From NCBI GenBank assembly GCA_942491555.1, contig CALOBN010000005.1:372001-436000 (forward strand): a stretch of 64,000 nt of DNA, given 5' to 3'. A program made the translations under genes and the position numbers. This document shows positions 18,448-26,542 of this stretch, in pieces. The stretch is from Marinihelvus sp942491555 (GTDB taxonomy: Bacteria; Pseudomonadota; Gammaproteobacteria; Xanthomonadales; SZUA-36). Under the pieces are notes generated by a model. The model made no database searches. It saw only the letters and a program-made list of their open reading frames with translations, and was not told the DNA's origin. Numbering within the stretch: the first letter of the stretch is position 1; the number at the start of each line of letters is the position of its first letter.

Positions 18448-19497
18448 TCAGGTTCCTATTAAGTCGGTTTCGACGGACCGGCCAAGCGCCGGGTCGTGCG
18501 TTGTCGCAAAATCTTCGACAACGACCTCAGCTTCCGCAACACTCTCAAAACTGGCCACGTGAAACAGGGCATCGCCCTCGTGGGCAAGCGGCAGGTTACT
18601 GCGGCCGATGATAAGGCCGTTAATCGGTGAGATGACCGGATCGGAGCGTTCGCCCAGCGGGTCGGAAATGACCGCGAGCTTGTCGCCTTTTTTGACCCGC
18701 CGTCCAAGCGCACCACGTTGGGTAACGATGCCACTGCTGGGAGCACGGACCCATGAGCTGCTGCTGGCTGTCACGGTTTCCCGGGCCGTTTGTTGCTTGC
18801 GTGCGGGGAGCATCTTGCGTGCACGCAAGACCCGCATGATACCCCGCACGCCGGCGCGGATGCTGAGTTCGTCGAAGCGCAGCGCCTCGCCCGCCTCGTA
18901 AACGATGACTGGAATACCGCGTTCCGCCGTGGCGTGGCGCAGCGAGCCATCCCGGCTGTTGGCGCCAATGACAACCGGGGCACCAAAGGCCGCCGCAAGT
19001 TCGGCAGCCGCTTCATCGCCGCGGGTAACGCGAATCTGCGGCAGGTTTGACCGATCCAGCGCGCCGGTGTGCAGGTCAATTCCAAAGTCGGCCTTGAACG
19101 CCACTTCCGTTCCAAATATGTACGCCAGTCTTGCGGCGATGGAGCCGGTCGGATGGCCGGGAAAACACCGGTTCAGGTCGCGGCGGTCGGGTAGATAGCG
19201 CGAGCGGTCAAGGAATCCGTGCACATTGACCACTGGCACCAGGAGCAGGTTGCCACGAAGTCGTTGCAGCGCCTTGAGGCCGAGCAGCCGCCGGATTATC
19301 TCCACGCCGTTGATCTCATCCCCGTGGATCGCCGCGGATACGAAGGCGGTAGGCCCGGCCTGCTTGCCACAGATCACCTTCATGGGCATGTGCAGGGCCG
19401 TGGTGGTGTAGAGGTCTGCAATGGGCAGATCTATATTGCGCGATGTTCCGGGCAAAACCTCTGTTTTGCCGATGATAATGGGCTTATTACGACTCAT
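18448..19497 (-). CDS. succinylglutamate desuccinylase/aspartoacylase family protein
   Basis: A 349-residue zinc carboxypeptidase-like protein of the AstE/AspA family. Zinc ligands and family motifs are visible: AAIHGDEINGVEIIRRL (HxxE), PDRRDLNRCFPG and IDLHTG, with VVIVYEAGEALRF as the probable catalytic Glu region. The last ~100 residues form a beta-rich domain (GIVTQRGALGRRVKKGDKLAVIS) like the biotinyl/lipoyl-type tail common in this family. It lies between a RimB-type protease and RimK with overlapping or one-base junctions, so it probably acts on a glutamate-containing product of RimK. That link is inference from gene order; the real substrate is unknown. Confidence 0.9.
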   Translation of the reverse strand: MSRNKPIIIGKTEVLPGTSRNIDLPIADLYTTTALHMPMKVICGKQAGPTAFVSAAIHGDEINGVEIIRRLLGLKALQRLRGNLLLVPVVNVHGFLDRSRYLPDRRDLNRCFPGHPTGSIAARLAYIFGTEVAFKADFGIDLHTGALDRSNLPQIRVTRGDEAAAELAAAFGAPVVIGANSRDGSLRHATAERGIPVIVYEAGEALRFDELSIRAGVRGIMRVLRARKMLPARKQQTARETVTASSSSWVRAPSSGIVTQRGALGRRVKKGDKLAVISDPLGERSDPVISPINGLIIGRSNLPLAHEGDALFHVASFESVAEAEVVVEDFATTHDPALGRSVETDLIGT

Positions 19498-19952
19498 TCT
19501 TTGTGCTCCGGATCTGGACCGGCAAGGTAGGACCGGGCCGGATCAACCAGGCAACGGCGGTTCAGCGCAGTGCGCCCCAGTAGCATGCGAAACAACATGT
19601 CATCGCGTGGTGTGAGCGTCAGCTCAATGGGCCATTGGTGTTCACCAATAGCCAGGGTTGTTTCAATCACGTAGCGCAAAGACACATGCCCGCCTGAGTC
19701 GCGAACTTCGCGTTCATCAATTACACGGGCGCGGCACTCCACCACCGTTTCGCGGTCTTTCTGACTGGGGTGCATTAAAAAACGCACCCATTGCTGCCCC
19801 GCATGGTTTTCCTCATTAATTTCAAAGGCATGTAGCGCCGAAGTGCGAGCGCCCGTGTCCACCTTGGCTTTAATTCGGGACAGGCCCAGATCAGGCAATG
19901 CAACCCACTCCCGCCAGCCCAAAGTCATTGCAGGGGCCTTTACAACTGTCAT
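19494..19952 (-). CDS. RimB-like ATP-dependent zinc protease family protein
   Basis: A protein of about 152 residues of the PF05618 family (ATP-dependent zinc protease; RimB in Pseudomonas). The hallmark is IKAKVDTGARTSALHA, an aspartic-protease-like DTGA motif near residue 30, with LTPRDDMLFRMLLGRTALN and a C-terminal SYLAG. In Pseudomonas RimB trims the glutamate tails made by RimK, so this gene fits the operon function. I choose Met at 19952; the open frame extends to 19982. Its stop overlaps the aspartoacylase-like start (ATGA type), showing translational coupling. It is the first gene of the operon, and its promoter must lie near the repeat-containing gap. Confidence 0.88.
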   Translation of the reverse strand: MTVVKAPAMTLGWREWVALPDLGLSRIKAKVDTGARTSALHAFEINEENHAGQQWVRFLMHPSQKDRETVVECRARVIDEREVRDSGGHVSLRYVIETTLAIGEHQWPIELTLTPRDDMLFRMLLGRTALNRRCLVDPARSYLAGPDPEHKE

Positions 19953-20089
19953 ATGCGCATTATCCGGAAGAGGGGAGCCCATCCTAGTAAAAAGTTCCGC
20001 CGGCTGTAAGTGCCGTTAGAGGGTTTCCCCGTTCCGTATCGGGCAGGCTGCGATGGACCGATGTGCTTGCGGAATAATCAGGGCACGCA

Positions 20090-20925
20090 AATCTGTCTAT
20101 AGCCAATTTGCCAAATTGGCTATAGACAGAGTGCCAGGTTGGCTATGGGCGATCGCCTCAATGTCTCCAGGACATTCACCCGGTTGCCGGGAATCAGCGG
20201 CGATGCACACCCTGGTCCCTGTGCAAAATTGGCTAAGCAGGCAAACCATCCTGGCTATAGCCGTTTTGGCAAATTGGCTATAGCCCGATCGCCAAATTGG
20301 CTATATCGATATGCCATGCCCCTTTCAGGCGTTTTTGGTGCGGATTTGACATGCCTGCATGATGGTCTGAATGAATGAACATTTCTGGCTATAGCCCAAA
20401 TGCCAAAATGGCTATAGCCGATTTGCCAAAATGTCTATAGCCCAAATGCCAAAATGGCTAACGTTATCAACGCCTTTGGTTTTCATTGATCAGCATAAGT
20501 GGCTATTTGCCTGTGCAAATCTGGCTATAGCCGATTTACCAATATGGCTATAGACAAGTTACCAAATCGTCTAAACCCTTATGTCATGCGCCTTTCCGCG
20601 ATACCTGTTCGCGGTATCGTGCATATACAGGAATGGCTAAGCATATGAACAATCTTGGCTATAGCCCAAATGCCAAAATGGCTATAGCCGATTTGCCAAA
20701 ATGTCTATAGACGATTCACCAGTATTGACGATCGCTGGCTCACTTGGCTGTTTAAGCGCTATCAGAACGACTATTTGGCCGTGCAAAACTGGCTATAGAC
20801 AAATCGCCACAGCATTCCGTGGTTGAGCAGATTTGGCTATAGCCTGAATGCCAGAATGGCTATAGACAGAACGCCAAAGTGGCTATAGCCGATTTGCCAA
20901 AAAGTCTATAGCCAGGCTTGGAGCC
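20090..20925. repeat. degenerate 23-bp palindromic repeat array with ~134-bp higher-order period
   Basis: The consensus unit is TGGCTATAGCC followed by GATTTGCCAAAA, 23 bases in all. GGCTATAGCC is itself palindromic, and GCCAAAATGGC across unit junctions forms a second dyad. Good units start at 20094, 20117, 20140; 20252, 20275, 20298; 20386, 20409, 20432; 20522, 20545, 20568; 20656, 20679, 20702; 20790; and 20834, 20857, 20880, 20903. Cluster starts from 20252 to 20790 are spaced 134, 136, 134 and 134 bases, with more diverged 22-base units between them. Adjacent clusters alternate so that a stretch of more than 50 bases beginning at 20386 recurs identically at 20656. No open frame of note covers it. 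A protein-binding array is one explanation; its role is unknown. Confidence 0.9.
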
Positions 20926-21037
20926 GTTTGCCGTTTCGTCGCAAAATTAATATCGAGCCACGGGCAGACCGTTTGCATTTGACCTCGCGACTGTGTGCCC
21001 TAAACTGCACCGCATATTCCCACTTTGGAACACATCC

Positions 21038-22354
21038 ATGAAAAAATCATTGCTTGCCGCGGCGGCGGCCGCTTTCCTGATCTCTCCCGTTAATGCGGAC
21101 GATCTGTCAACCAGTGTCCAGGCGGACTATGACAGTTACCTTCAGCCGCTGTTCGAGCATTTTCACGCCAACCCGGAACTGTCCACCATCGAAACGATGA
21201 CCGCCGCCCGCATGGCGGATGAATTGCGTTCCGCCGGGTTTGAGGTCACTGAGAATATTGGCGGCACCGGCCTTGTGGCCATCATGGAGAACGGCGAAGG
21301 GCCGCTGGTCATGATGCGTGCTGACATGGACGGCCTGCCGGTACAGGAGGCCAGCGGTCTTGAATACGCTTCAACGAAGCAGCAGACCAGCCCGATTACG
21401 GGTGAAACGGTGTACACCATGCACGCCTGCGGGCACGACGTGCACATCACTGCCCTGGTTGGCACGGCCAGGCAAATGTCGAACCGCCGCGATGAGTGGA
21501 GCGGTACGCTGATGCTGGTTGTGCAACCCGCAGAAGAGACTATTTCCGGCGCCAAGGCCATGCGCGCAGATGGAATCTGGGAGACCTTTGGCGTTCCTGA
21601 TTACGCACTTGCCTTTCATGTCAGTGCCAATAACGAGGCGGGCTTTATCAATGTGTCCAAGGGCAGCCCTTACGCCGGTGCAGACTCGGTTGACATCATC
21701 ATTCATGGTGTCGGTGGCCATGGAGCCTCTCCGCACCAGACCCGCGACCCGATCGTTCTCGGCGCCCAGATCGTCCTGGCCCTGCAAACCCTGGTGTCCC
21801 GCGAGCTTCCACCGCGCGACCCCGGCGTGGTGACAGTGGGTTCGTTTCATTCGGGCACCAAGCACAACATCATTTCTGACCGTGCTCACTTGCAACTGAC
21901 CGTACGTAACACGAGTCCCGAAACCCGCGCACTGCTGCTATCGGGGATCGAACGAATCACAATCAACACGGCGCGCGCGGCCGGTATTCCCGAGGACAAG
22001 CTGCCAGAGGTCATTATTTCCGAAGATTTCGTGCCGCCAACCACCAATGATGCTGACCTGGCCGGCAGACTCGAAGCAGTTTGGATGGAGGCCCTGGGTG
22101 AAGACCGGGTAGGTGAAGTGCCGACCAAGGGCATGGGCGCGGAAGACTATCCGTTTTTCATCGTCGACCCGACCATTCCCAGTGTTTACTGGGCTGTGGG
22201 TGGTACACCAAAGGCCGACTTTATTGCCGAGGCGAACGGTGGGCCGGCCGTGGCGGGGCATCATTCAGCATTATTCAAGATATCGCCTGAACCGGCTGTT
22301 ACCGCCGGTGTAGAGAGTACCGTGGTTGCCCTGATGGAACTGATGGGCAATTAA
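21038..22354 (+). CDS. exported M20 family amidohydrolase/peptidase
   Basis: A 438-residue M20D-type amidohydrolase (IAA-amino-acid hydrolase/hippurate hydrolase family) with a signal peptide (KKSLLAAAAAAFLISPVNA). Metal-site motifs are LVMMRADMDGLPV, MHACGHDVHITALVGTA and VQPAEETISGAKAM, with HVSANNEAGF in place of the common His-containing block and a C-terminal AVAGHHSALFKI. The dimerisation domain lies near residues 210-330 (GVGGHGASPHQTRDPIVL). It would act in the periplasm on N-acyl amino acids or small peptides; the substrate is not defined by sequence. The ATG at 21038 has GGAA eight bases before it. The repeat array lies immediately upstream. Confidence 0.92.
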   Translation: MKKSLLAAAAAAFLISPVNADDLSTSVQADYDSYLQPLFEHFHANPELSTIETMTAARMADELRSAGFEVTENIGGTGLVAIMENGEGPLVMMRADMDGLPVQEASGLEYASTKQQTSPITGETVYTMHACGHDVHITALVGTARQMSNRRDEWSGTLMLVVQPAEETISGAKAMRADGIWETFGVPDYALAFHVSANNEAGFINVSKGSPYAGADSVDIIIHGVGGHGASPHQTRDPIVLGAQIVLALQTLVSRELPPRDPGVVTVGSFHSGTKHNIISDRAHLQLTVRNTSPETRALLLSGIERITINTARAAGIPEDKLPEVIISEDFVPPTTNDADLAGRLEAVWMEALGEDRVGEVPTKGMGAEDYPFFIVDPTIPSVYWAVGGTPKADFIAEANGGPAVAGHHSALFKISPEPAVTAGVESTVVALMELMGN

Positions 22355-22848
22355 AATCCGGCACATCCCCAGGGCGAGGGTTTGTGCCGTGCTGCGTGGT
22401 CAGAGACAGACGCCAGGGTGAGTCATTCCGGTACCCTGTCTCTGGCCCGTGCCTTTCCAATAATTCTTCGCTAACCAATTTATCCGCAATTGCGCACTTT
22501 TTATCGAATATAGACTCTTTTAAACGCAAATACGCGTTTTAATTGCTCTGCAAAGCGTACCGATCAAGGCCCAGGTCTGGCCTGAATGTGGCTGGTGATC
22601 GTGCGAAAAGTTAAGTCTGGGCTTAAAAAGATCGGTTAAAAGTCACAATAAGTAACTAATTAACCCGATAAAGTCGTTTATAGTGCCTAAATGTACCAAT
22701 CATCGAAAAAAATATTTAACTGGCGGGGCTGCTTCTCAGGGGTGTGCTGTCGGCCGGTTGGTCTTTCTGATTATCGAATATACGTCTAAAATGTGTCGAA
22801 AAGCGCCTATATGTAGATAAAATATTTAAAATAGCGCTCATCACGAAT
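22355..22848. other. AT-rich intergenic region with short direct repeats
   Basis: Nearly 500 bases without a convincing gene, markedly AT-richer than its surroundings. A stem (CGGCACA at 22359-22365, TGTGCCG at 22383-22389) follows the M20 gene. TTATCGAATATA occurs at 22501 and again at 22771; GTGCCTAAATGTA at 22683 is echoed by GCGCCTATATGTA at 22803; AATATTTAA occurs twice. A small inverted repeat AAACGC/GCGTTT lies at 22522-22539. The region lies between convergent gene ends, where a long AT-rich gap is not expected. It may hold a promoter, decayed mobile DNA or an unrecognised RNA. Confidence 0.5.
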
Positions 22849-24084
22849 TTACAGAGCTTGCCCGGCAGCGTAGCCGGATGACCAGGCCCATTGAAAGTTA
22901 AATCCGCCGAGGTGACCGGTCACATCAACCACCTCACCAATGAAAAACAGGCCGGGCACGTGGGATTCCATGGTTTTGGAGGACAGGGCATCTGTGTTGA
23001 TGCCCCCCAGAGTTACCTCGGCGGTTCGATAGCCCTCGGTGCCGGCGGGACGAAGTGTCCAGTGCTTGAGCGCCTTGGCTGCTGACTCCAGGGCCTTGTC
23101 CGGCCAGTTGGCGAGGGGTAGTTCCGCAAAGTCTTGCCATCCGGACTGCTCCCGTTCTGCAACCAGCTTGCGGGGCAATTGCTGCGCGAGGCGCGTGCGC
23201 AGCAGGCTTTTGGGTGTTTCCTGCTTCCAATCCCGCAGCATCTCAAGCCCTTCGTGGCCCGGCAGAAGGTCGAGGCAGATGGGCTCTCCCGGCATCCAGT
23301 AACTGGACAGCTGAAGCATGGCCGGGCCGCTGAGGCCGCGGTGGGTAAACAACATGTCTTCGCGAAACTCGGCACGTTCGTTGTGTGCGATGGTTTCACA
23401 GGAAGTGCCGGCCAGGGCTTTGAGCTGTTCGCCTGTCGCGCCGGAAAAAGTGAATGGCACCAGTCCGGCCCGGGTTGGCAGAACCTCGAGACCAAACTGT
23501 TCCGCCAGTTTATAACCAAATCCGGAGCCGCCCAGCGATGGAATGGATAAGGCCCCGGTGGCCACCACAAGGGTCTCGGAATTAAACGTACCCAGGGATG
23601 TTTTCAGATTGAACCCGCCATCGCTGTCCTGGCTTACCTCGTGGGTTTCGCAGTCCGTGAGAATCTCGACACCCGCTTGCTCACACTCCAAGCGCAGCAT
23701 GGCCACGATTTGTTTGGATGATTCGTGACAGAAAAGCTGGCCGCTGAGCCCATTGACCGTTTGCTTCTCGAAATAGCTGATTTGGTGCTTCTCTACCAGC
23801 TCGATGAAGTCCCACTGGGTATAGCGGCTCAAAGCGCTCTTATAGAAGTGCGGATTAGCGCAAAGATAGCGATCGGGCGAGATGTGCAGGTTGGTAAAAT
23901 TGCATTTGCCGCCGCCTGACATCAGGATTTTCTTGCCAATGCGGTTTGACCGGTCCAGAACCAGAATACGACGCCCCCGCTGACCGGCTACCAGCGCGCA
24001 CATCAGTCCTGCAGCGCCCGCGCCCAGAACAATGCTGTCAATGCGCCGGTCCACCTTAAGGCCCTGCATCTTTTTTGTACGCAT
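22849..24084 (-). CDS. BaiN/YhiN family FAD-dependent oxidoreductase
   Basis: A 411-residue flavoprotein of the HI0933/BaiN (PF03486) family. The N-terminal dinucleotide motif is SIVLGAGAAGLMCALVAG, followed by the family signature RIGKKILMSGGGKCNFTN near residue 50. The C-terminus has the FAD-closing GLFFIGEVVDVTGHLGGFN and QWAWSSGYAAG. Proposed roles in the literature include reduction of steroid-like substrates in gut bacteria, but most members are uncharacterised. GGAG lies four bases before the ATG at 24084. It starts directly after the stop of a YgjP-like peptidase gene, and the PNPOx-like gene is upstream of that, so the three form a minus-strand operon. Confidence 0.92.
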   Translation of the reverse strand: MRTKKMQGLKVDRRIDSIVLGAGAAGLMCALVAGQRGRRILVLDRSNRIGKKILMSGGGKCNFTNLHISPDRYLCANPHFYKSALSRYTQWDFIELVEKHQISYFEKQTVNGLSGQLFCHESSKQIVAMLRLECEQAGVEILTDCETHEVSQDSDGGFNLKTSLGTFNSETLVVATGALSIPSLGGSGFGYKLAEQFGLEVLPTRAGLVPFTFSGATGEQLKALAGTSCETIAHNERAEFREDMLFTHRGLSGPAMLQLSSYWMPGEPICLDLLPGHEGLEMLRDWKQETPKSLLRTRLAQQLPRKLVAEREQSGWQDFAELPLANWPDKALESAAKALKHWTLRPAGTEGYRTAEVTLGGINTDALSSKTMESHVPGLFFIGEVVDVTGHLGGFNFQWAWSSGYAAGQAL

Positions 24085-24816
24085 TCACTCCTGCGTGTAC
24101 CGCGAACCGTACTCACGCAGATGGCGACGATGCTTGCGCCACTCCGGCCATATCGTCTCCTGCAGACGATAAAAATCCCGACCATGGTTCATGACCTGCA
24201 GATGGCATAGCTCGTGGGAAATGACATAGTCGAGGCAGAAGTCCGGCGCCTTGATCAAATGGGTATTGAGCCGGATCAGGCCCTTGCTGTTACAGGTGCC
24301 CCAGGTTCGTTTCATCCGCCGCAGCGCCAGCTTCAGGGGCCGGTCGCGGGCCCATGGCGCGCTGTATCGAACGACCTCAAGACGCCGCGCGAAGGACACA
24401 CGGGCTGTCTCCAGATACCAGCTCTGCAGGACTTTGCGAATCTGCGCCTGCGTGGGCTCGGACAGCTTAATACATAGCTTGTCGCCGGCAAGCTCAACCC
24501 GGGGGCGGTGTGCCTTGACGGTCTGAACATCCAGTTTAACTGCATTTCCGGCGAACAGATGGCGGGAGCCATGAGCATAGCTGAGTGGTTCGGTGTGGCG
24601 CCGCCGCGCGCGGTCCAGAAACCGGTGTACGAAAGCGAGATTCTTGTGCAGCAACCGTCGCGTGTAAAAAGACGGCCAGTCATGCGGCACGACCACTAGC
24701 AACTCACCATCCGCGTCCAGCTCCAGGTGCATGCGGCGTGTCACCCTTGGCCGGTGGACAATGCTGAAAACCAGTTCGCCTTGCGGCGTGGTCAGACTAC
24801 AGCGCTTTGCGCTCAT
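24085..24816 (-). CDS. YgjP-like metallopeptidase domain protein (DUF45/M48)
   Basis: A 243-residue protein of the DUF45 (PF01863; YgjP-like) family. It has the zinc motif HELCH within VISHELCHLQVMNHGRDFY near residue 200, and a further Glu/Trp-rich block IWPEWRKHRRHLREYG. Upstream, RMKRTWGTCNSKGLIRLNTHLIKAP is the conserved strand-turn of the family. The N-terminal ~100 residues are beta-rich and variable. No signal sequence is present, so it is probably cytoplasmic; the substrate is unknown. It overlaps the PNPOx-like stop by four bases and abuts the BaiN-type gene. Confidence 0.9.
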   Translation of the reverse strand: MSAKRCSLTTPQGELVFSIVHRPRVTRRMHLELDADGELLVVVPHDWPSFYTRRLLHKNLAFVHRFLDRARRRHTEPLSYAHGSRHLFAGNAVKLDVQTVKAHRPRVELAGDKLCIKLSEPTQAQIRKVLQSWYLETARVSFARRLEVVRYSAPWARDRPLKLALRRMKRTWGTCNSKGLIRLNTHLIKAPDFCLDYVISHELCHLQVMNHGRDFYRLQETIWPEWRKHRRHLREYGSRYTQE

Positions 24817-25418
24817 GGTGCGACCCGCTTACTAAGCCAGCCTTGAGGGCCCGGGCGCATCAGGATGCGGATATTTTGCTGTGCGCCGAGCTGCAGCCAA
24901 TCCATATGCCGCACGGTGCAGCGCACAAGCATAAAGTTGGCGAAGCCTGCGCGCTCTTGCACGCTGGAATGCTGTTGCTGGCCATCGTCCTGACCGCCTG
25001 TGTCCCAGGCTGCACCCGGATTGAGGTCTTGGGCATAGGTCGACCGGCTCGCTCTGTGCAGCTGCCCCCAGGCCTCCAGCGCAATTGCATCTCCAGAATG
25101 AATGGTCACCGGACCCCGGCACCGAAGCTGCTCCCTGGTCAAGGCGTTATAAAACATCCAGGCGGTATCCGGACGGTCGTTGAGTTGCAGGACTTTTGCA
25201 GCCCGTCGATCCGTATGAAAATCCAGCAGTTGGCGGCCCTGATCCGCGCCACGTAAGACCACGGTCCGGACCCCGGGGCCGTCGGCGCCCGCTGTTGCCA
25301 GGGCCGGCGTGCGCCAGGGGTCATCACGGTTGCTGACGGCCGCCGACAACCTCTCCCAACAGTGTCCGAACAGATTTTCTGTCGGCACGGTCTGCGTTTT
25401 ATCGGATTTGGTGATCAT
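24813..25418 (-). CDS. pyridoxamine 5'-phosphate oxidase family protein
   Basis: A 201-residue split-barrel flavoprotein. The order ALATAGADGPGVRTVVLRG, then LLDFHTDRRAAKVLQLNDRPDTAWMFYN, matches the PNPOx-like FMN-binding fold, and LRCRGPVTIHSGDAI follows as the next strand. The C-terminal segment characteristic of true PdxH (the conserved RLxPxR type end) is not evident; NIRILMRPGPQGWLSKRVAP is the end here. It is therefore more likely an Alr4036-type or general PNPOx-like protein than PdxH. It is the first gene of the minus-strand operon with the YgjP-like and BaiN-like genes and is divergent from the HiPIP gene. Confidence 0.82.
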   Translation of the reverse strand: MITKSDKTQTVPTENLFGHCWERLSAAVSNRDDPWRTPALATAGADGPGVRTVVLRGADQGRQLLDFHTDRRAAKVLQLNDRPDTAWMFYNALTREQLRCRGPVTIHSGDAIALEAWGQLHRASRSTYAQDLNPGAAWDTGGQDDGQQQHSSVQERAGFANFMLVRCTVRHMDWLQLGAQQNIRILMRPGPQGWLSKRVAP

Positions 25419-25598
25419 GACATTCAGAGTTGTAATTATTTACGGAATCCTTGCGGGAAAATGAGGTCGAAACTACCATACGCCTTCACATAGACGTCAA
25501 CAGCGTCCGTTAAAAATACTTCCCGTTCTCGTGGTCTATCGTAAAAACGACAGACCGTACCCAATCTATCAATGAAGACCAGGCACGAGGAGCCACTT

Positions 25599-25925
25599 AT
25601 GAAAGATCGCAAAGTAGCACGCAGAACATTTCTTCGCAGCACGATCGCCGCAGGCGCAGCCATTCCGCTGGCCGGCATTCCCATTGTCACACTGGCCCAG
25701 GATAAAGTCTCTGAGGACGATCCGGCGGCTGCAGCACTTGGTTACCGGCATGACGCCACCACGGTTGATCCGGCCAAGTTCCCCCAGCGCAAAGATGATC
25801 AGCTTTGCGGCAATTGCCGTCTGTACTCTGCCGGCGCCGAAGAAGGCTGGGGCAACTGCGGTATTTTCCCCGGCAAGCTGGTGAATTCAAACGGCTGGTG
25901 CAGCGCCTGGGTTGCTTCCGCCTGA
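25599..25925 (+). CDS. high-potential iron-sulfur protein (HiPIP)
   Basis: A 108-residue periplasmic HiPIP that would carry a [4Fe-4S] cluster and shuttle electrons between respiratory or photosynthetic complexes. The Tat signal is ARRTFLRSTIAAGAA, cleaved near TLAQ. Cluster ligands are Cys70, Cys73, Cys87 and Cys101 in the pattern CGNC, GNCGIFPG and GWCSAW, the classical HiPIP spacing. The ATG at 25599 has AGGAG seven bases upstream; the ATG at 25572 is also in frame but lacks such a site. No partner cytochrome lies in the window. HiPIPs are typical of certain gammaproteobacteria, which agrees with the assignment of the organism. Confidence 0.93.
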   Translation: MKDRKVARRTFLRSTIAAGAAIPLAGIPIVTLAQDKVSEDDPAAAALGYRHDATTVDPAKFPQRKDDQLCGNCRLYSAGAEEGWGNCGIFPGKLVNSNGWCSAWVASA

Positions 25926-26093
25926 GCTTCTTGAAAGCCGCAAATCAGGTTATGGGGGCGCTCAGCTTCCATCCCGGTGAGTCGCATGCTTTTAGCGACT
26001 ACCGGGTGCCTGGCGGGATGCACAGGGGCCTGCCTGGCCCCTGCGCATATTCAATGTCCTGCAGCGGGGACAGCTAACCGCGGAGCGACCCTG

Positions 26094-26534
26094 ATGACGA
26101 TGCGACAACTCACACCCAACGTTCTGGGCCTGGCGGGTCTTCTGCCTTTTGTGGTGCTGTCCGCGCTGACACTGGTCGGCCCCGACACCTGGCGTGGCTG
26201 GGTATCAACCGCACTGATCGCCTACGGTGCAGTAATTCTGTCCTACCTGGGCGGCATTACCTGGGGGCTTGCGATTACCCGGCGTCAATCCAACGACCCG
26301 CTCTACCTGGCAAGTATGGCGCCTTTCTTTGCTGCCTGGGTCGCGCTTCTGCTGCCGCCCTTTTTCGGCCTCGTCTTACTCATGGTGGCCTTCCTTGGCG
26401 CCCTGATAAACGATTACCTCGTTAAACGTGATGGTTTAGCGCCCGAATGGTTCTTTACCCTGCGCCTGACCCTCACTGCGATTGTGGTGGCGAGCCTGGC
26501 TGTCGCCGCCTTTGGGCTCCCGGCTCCTGCATAA
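26094..26534 (+). CDS. DUF3429 family membrane protein
   Basis: A 146-residue inner-membrane protein of DUF3429 (PF11911), function unknown. Helices include VLGLAGLLPFVVLSALTLVG, AYGAVILSYLGGITWGLAI (with the conserved SYLGGITWG), MAPFFAAWVALLLPPFFGLV and LRLTLTAIVVASLAVAAFG. The start at 26094 has GGAG eight bases upstream; the upstream extension to 25977 has no family sequence. It is followed after eight bases by the sirtuin gene and may be co-transcribed with it. Confidence 0.85.
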   Translation: MTMRQLTPNVLGLAGLLPFVVLSALTLVGPDTWRGWVSTALIAYGAVILSYLGGITWGLAITRRQSNDPLYLASMAPFFAAWVALLLPPFFGLVLLMVAFLGALINDYLVKRDGLAPEWFFTLRLTLTAIVVASLAVAAFGLPAPA

Positions 26535-26542
26535 ATACAGCA

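Noticed and set aside
20090..20925. CRISPR array
   Set aside because: Repeats are tandem or in clusters, only 23 bases long, degenerate, and there are no equal-sized unique spacers; no cas genes are nearby.
22299..22529. 76-codon minus-strand frame near the end of the M20 gene
   Set aside because: It overlaps the M20 stop, contains no recognisable features and has no ribosome-site support.
20090..22540. Chromosomal replication origin
   Set aside because: Only one DnaA-box-like sequence (TTATCCGCA at 22480) is present and none of dnaA, dnaN, gyrB or mnmG lies in the window; the 23-bp array does not resemble DnaA boxes.
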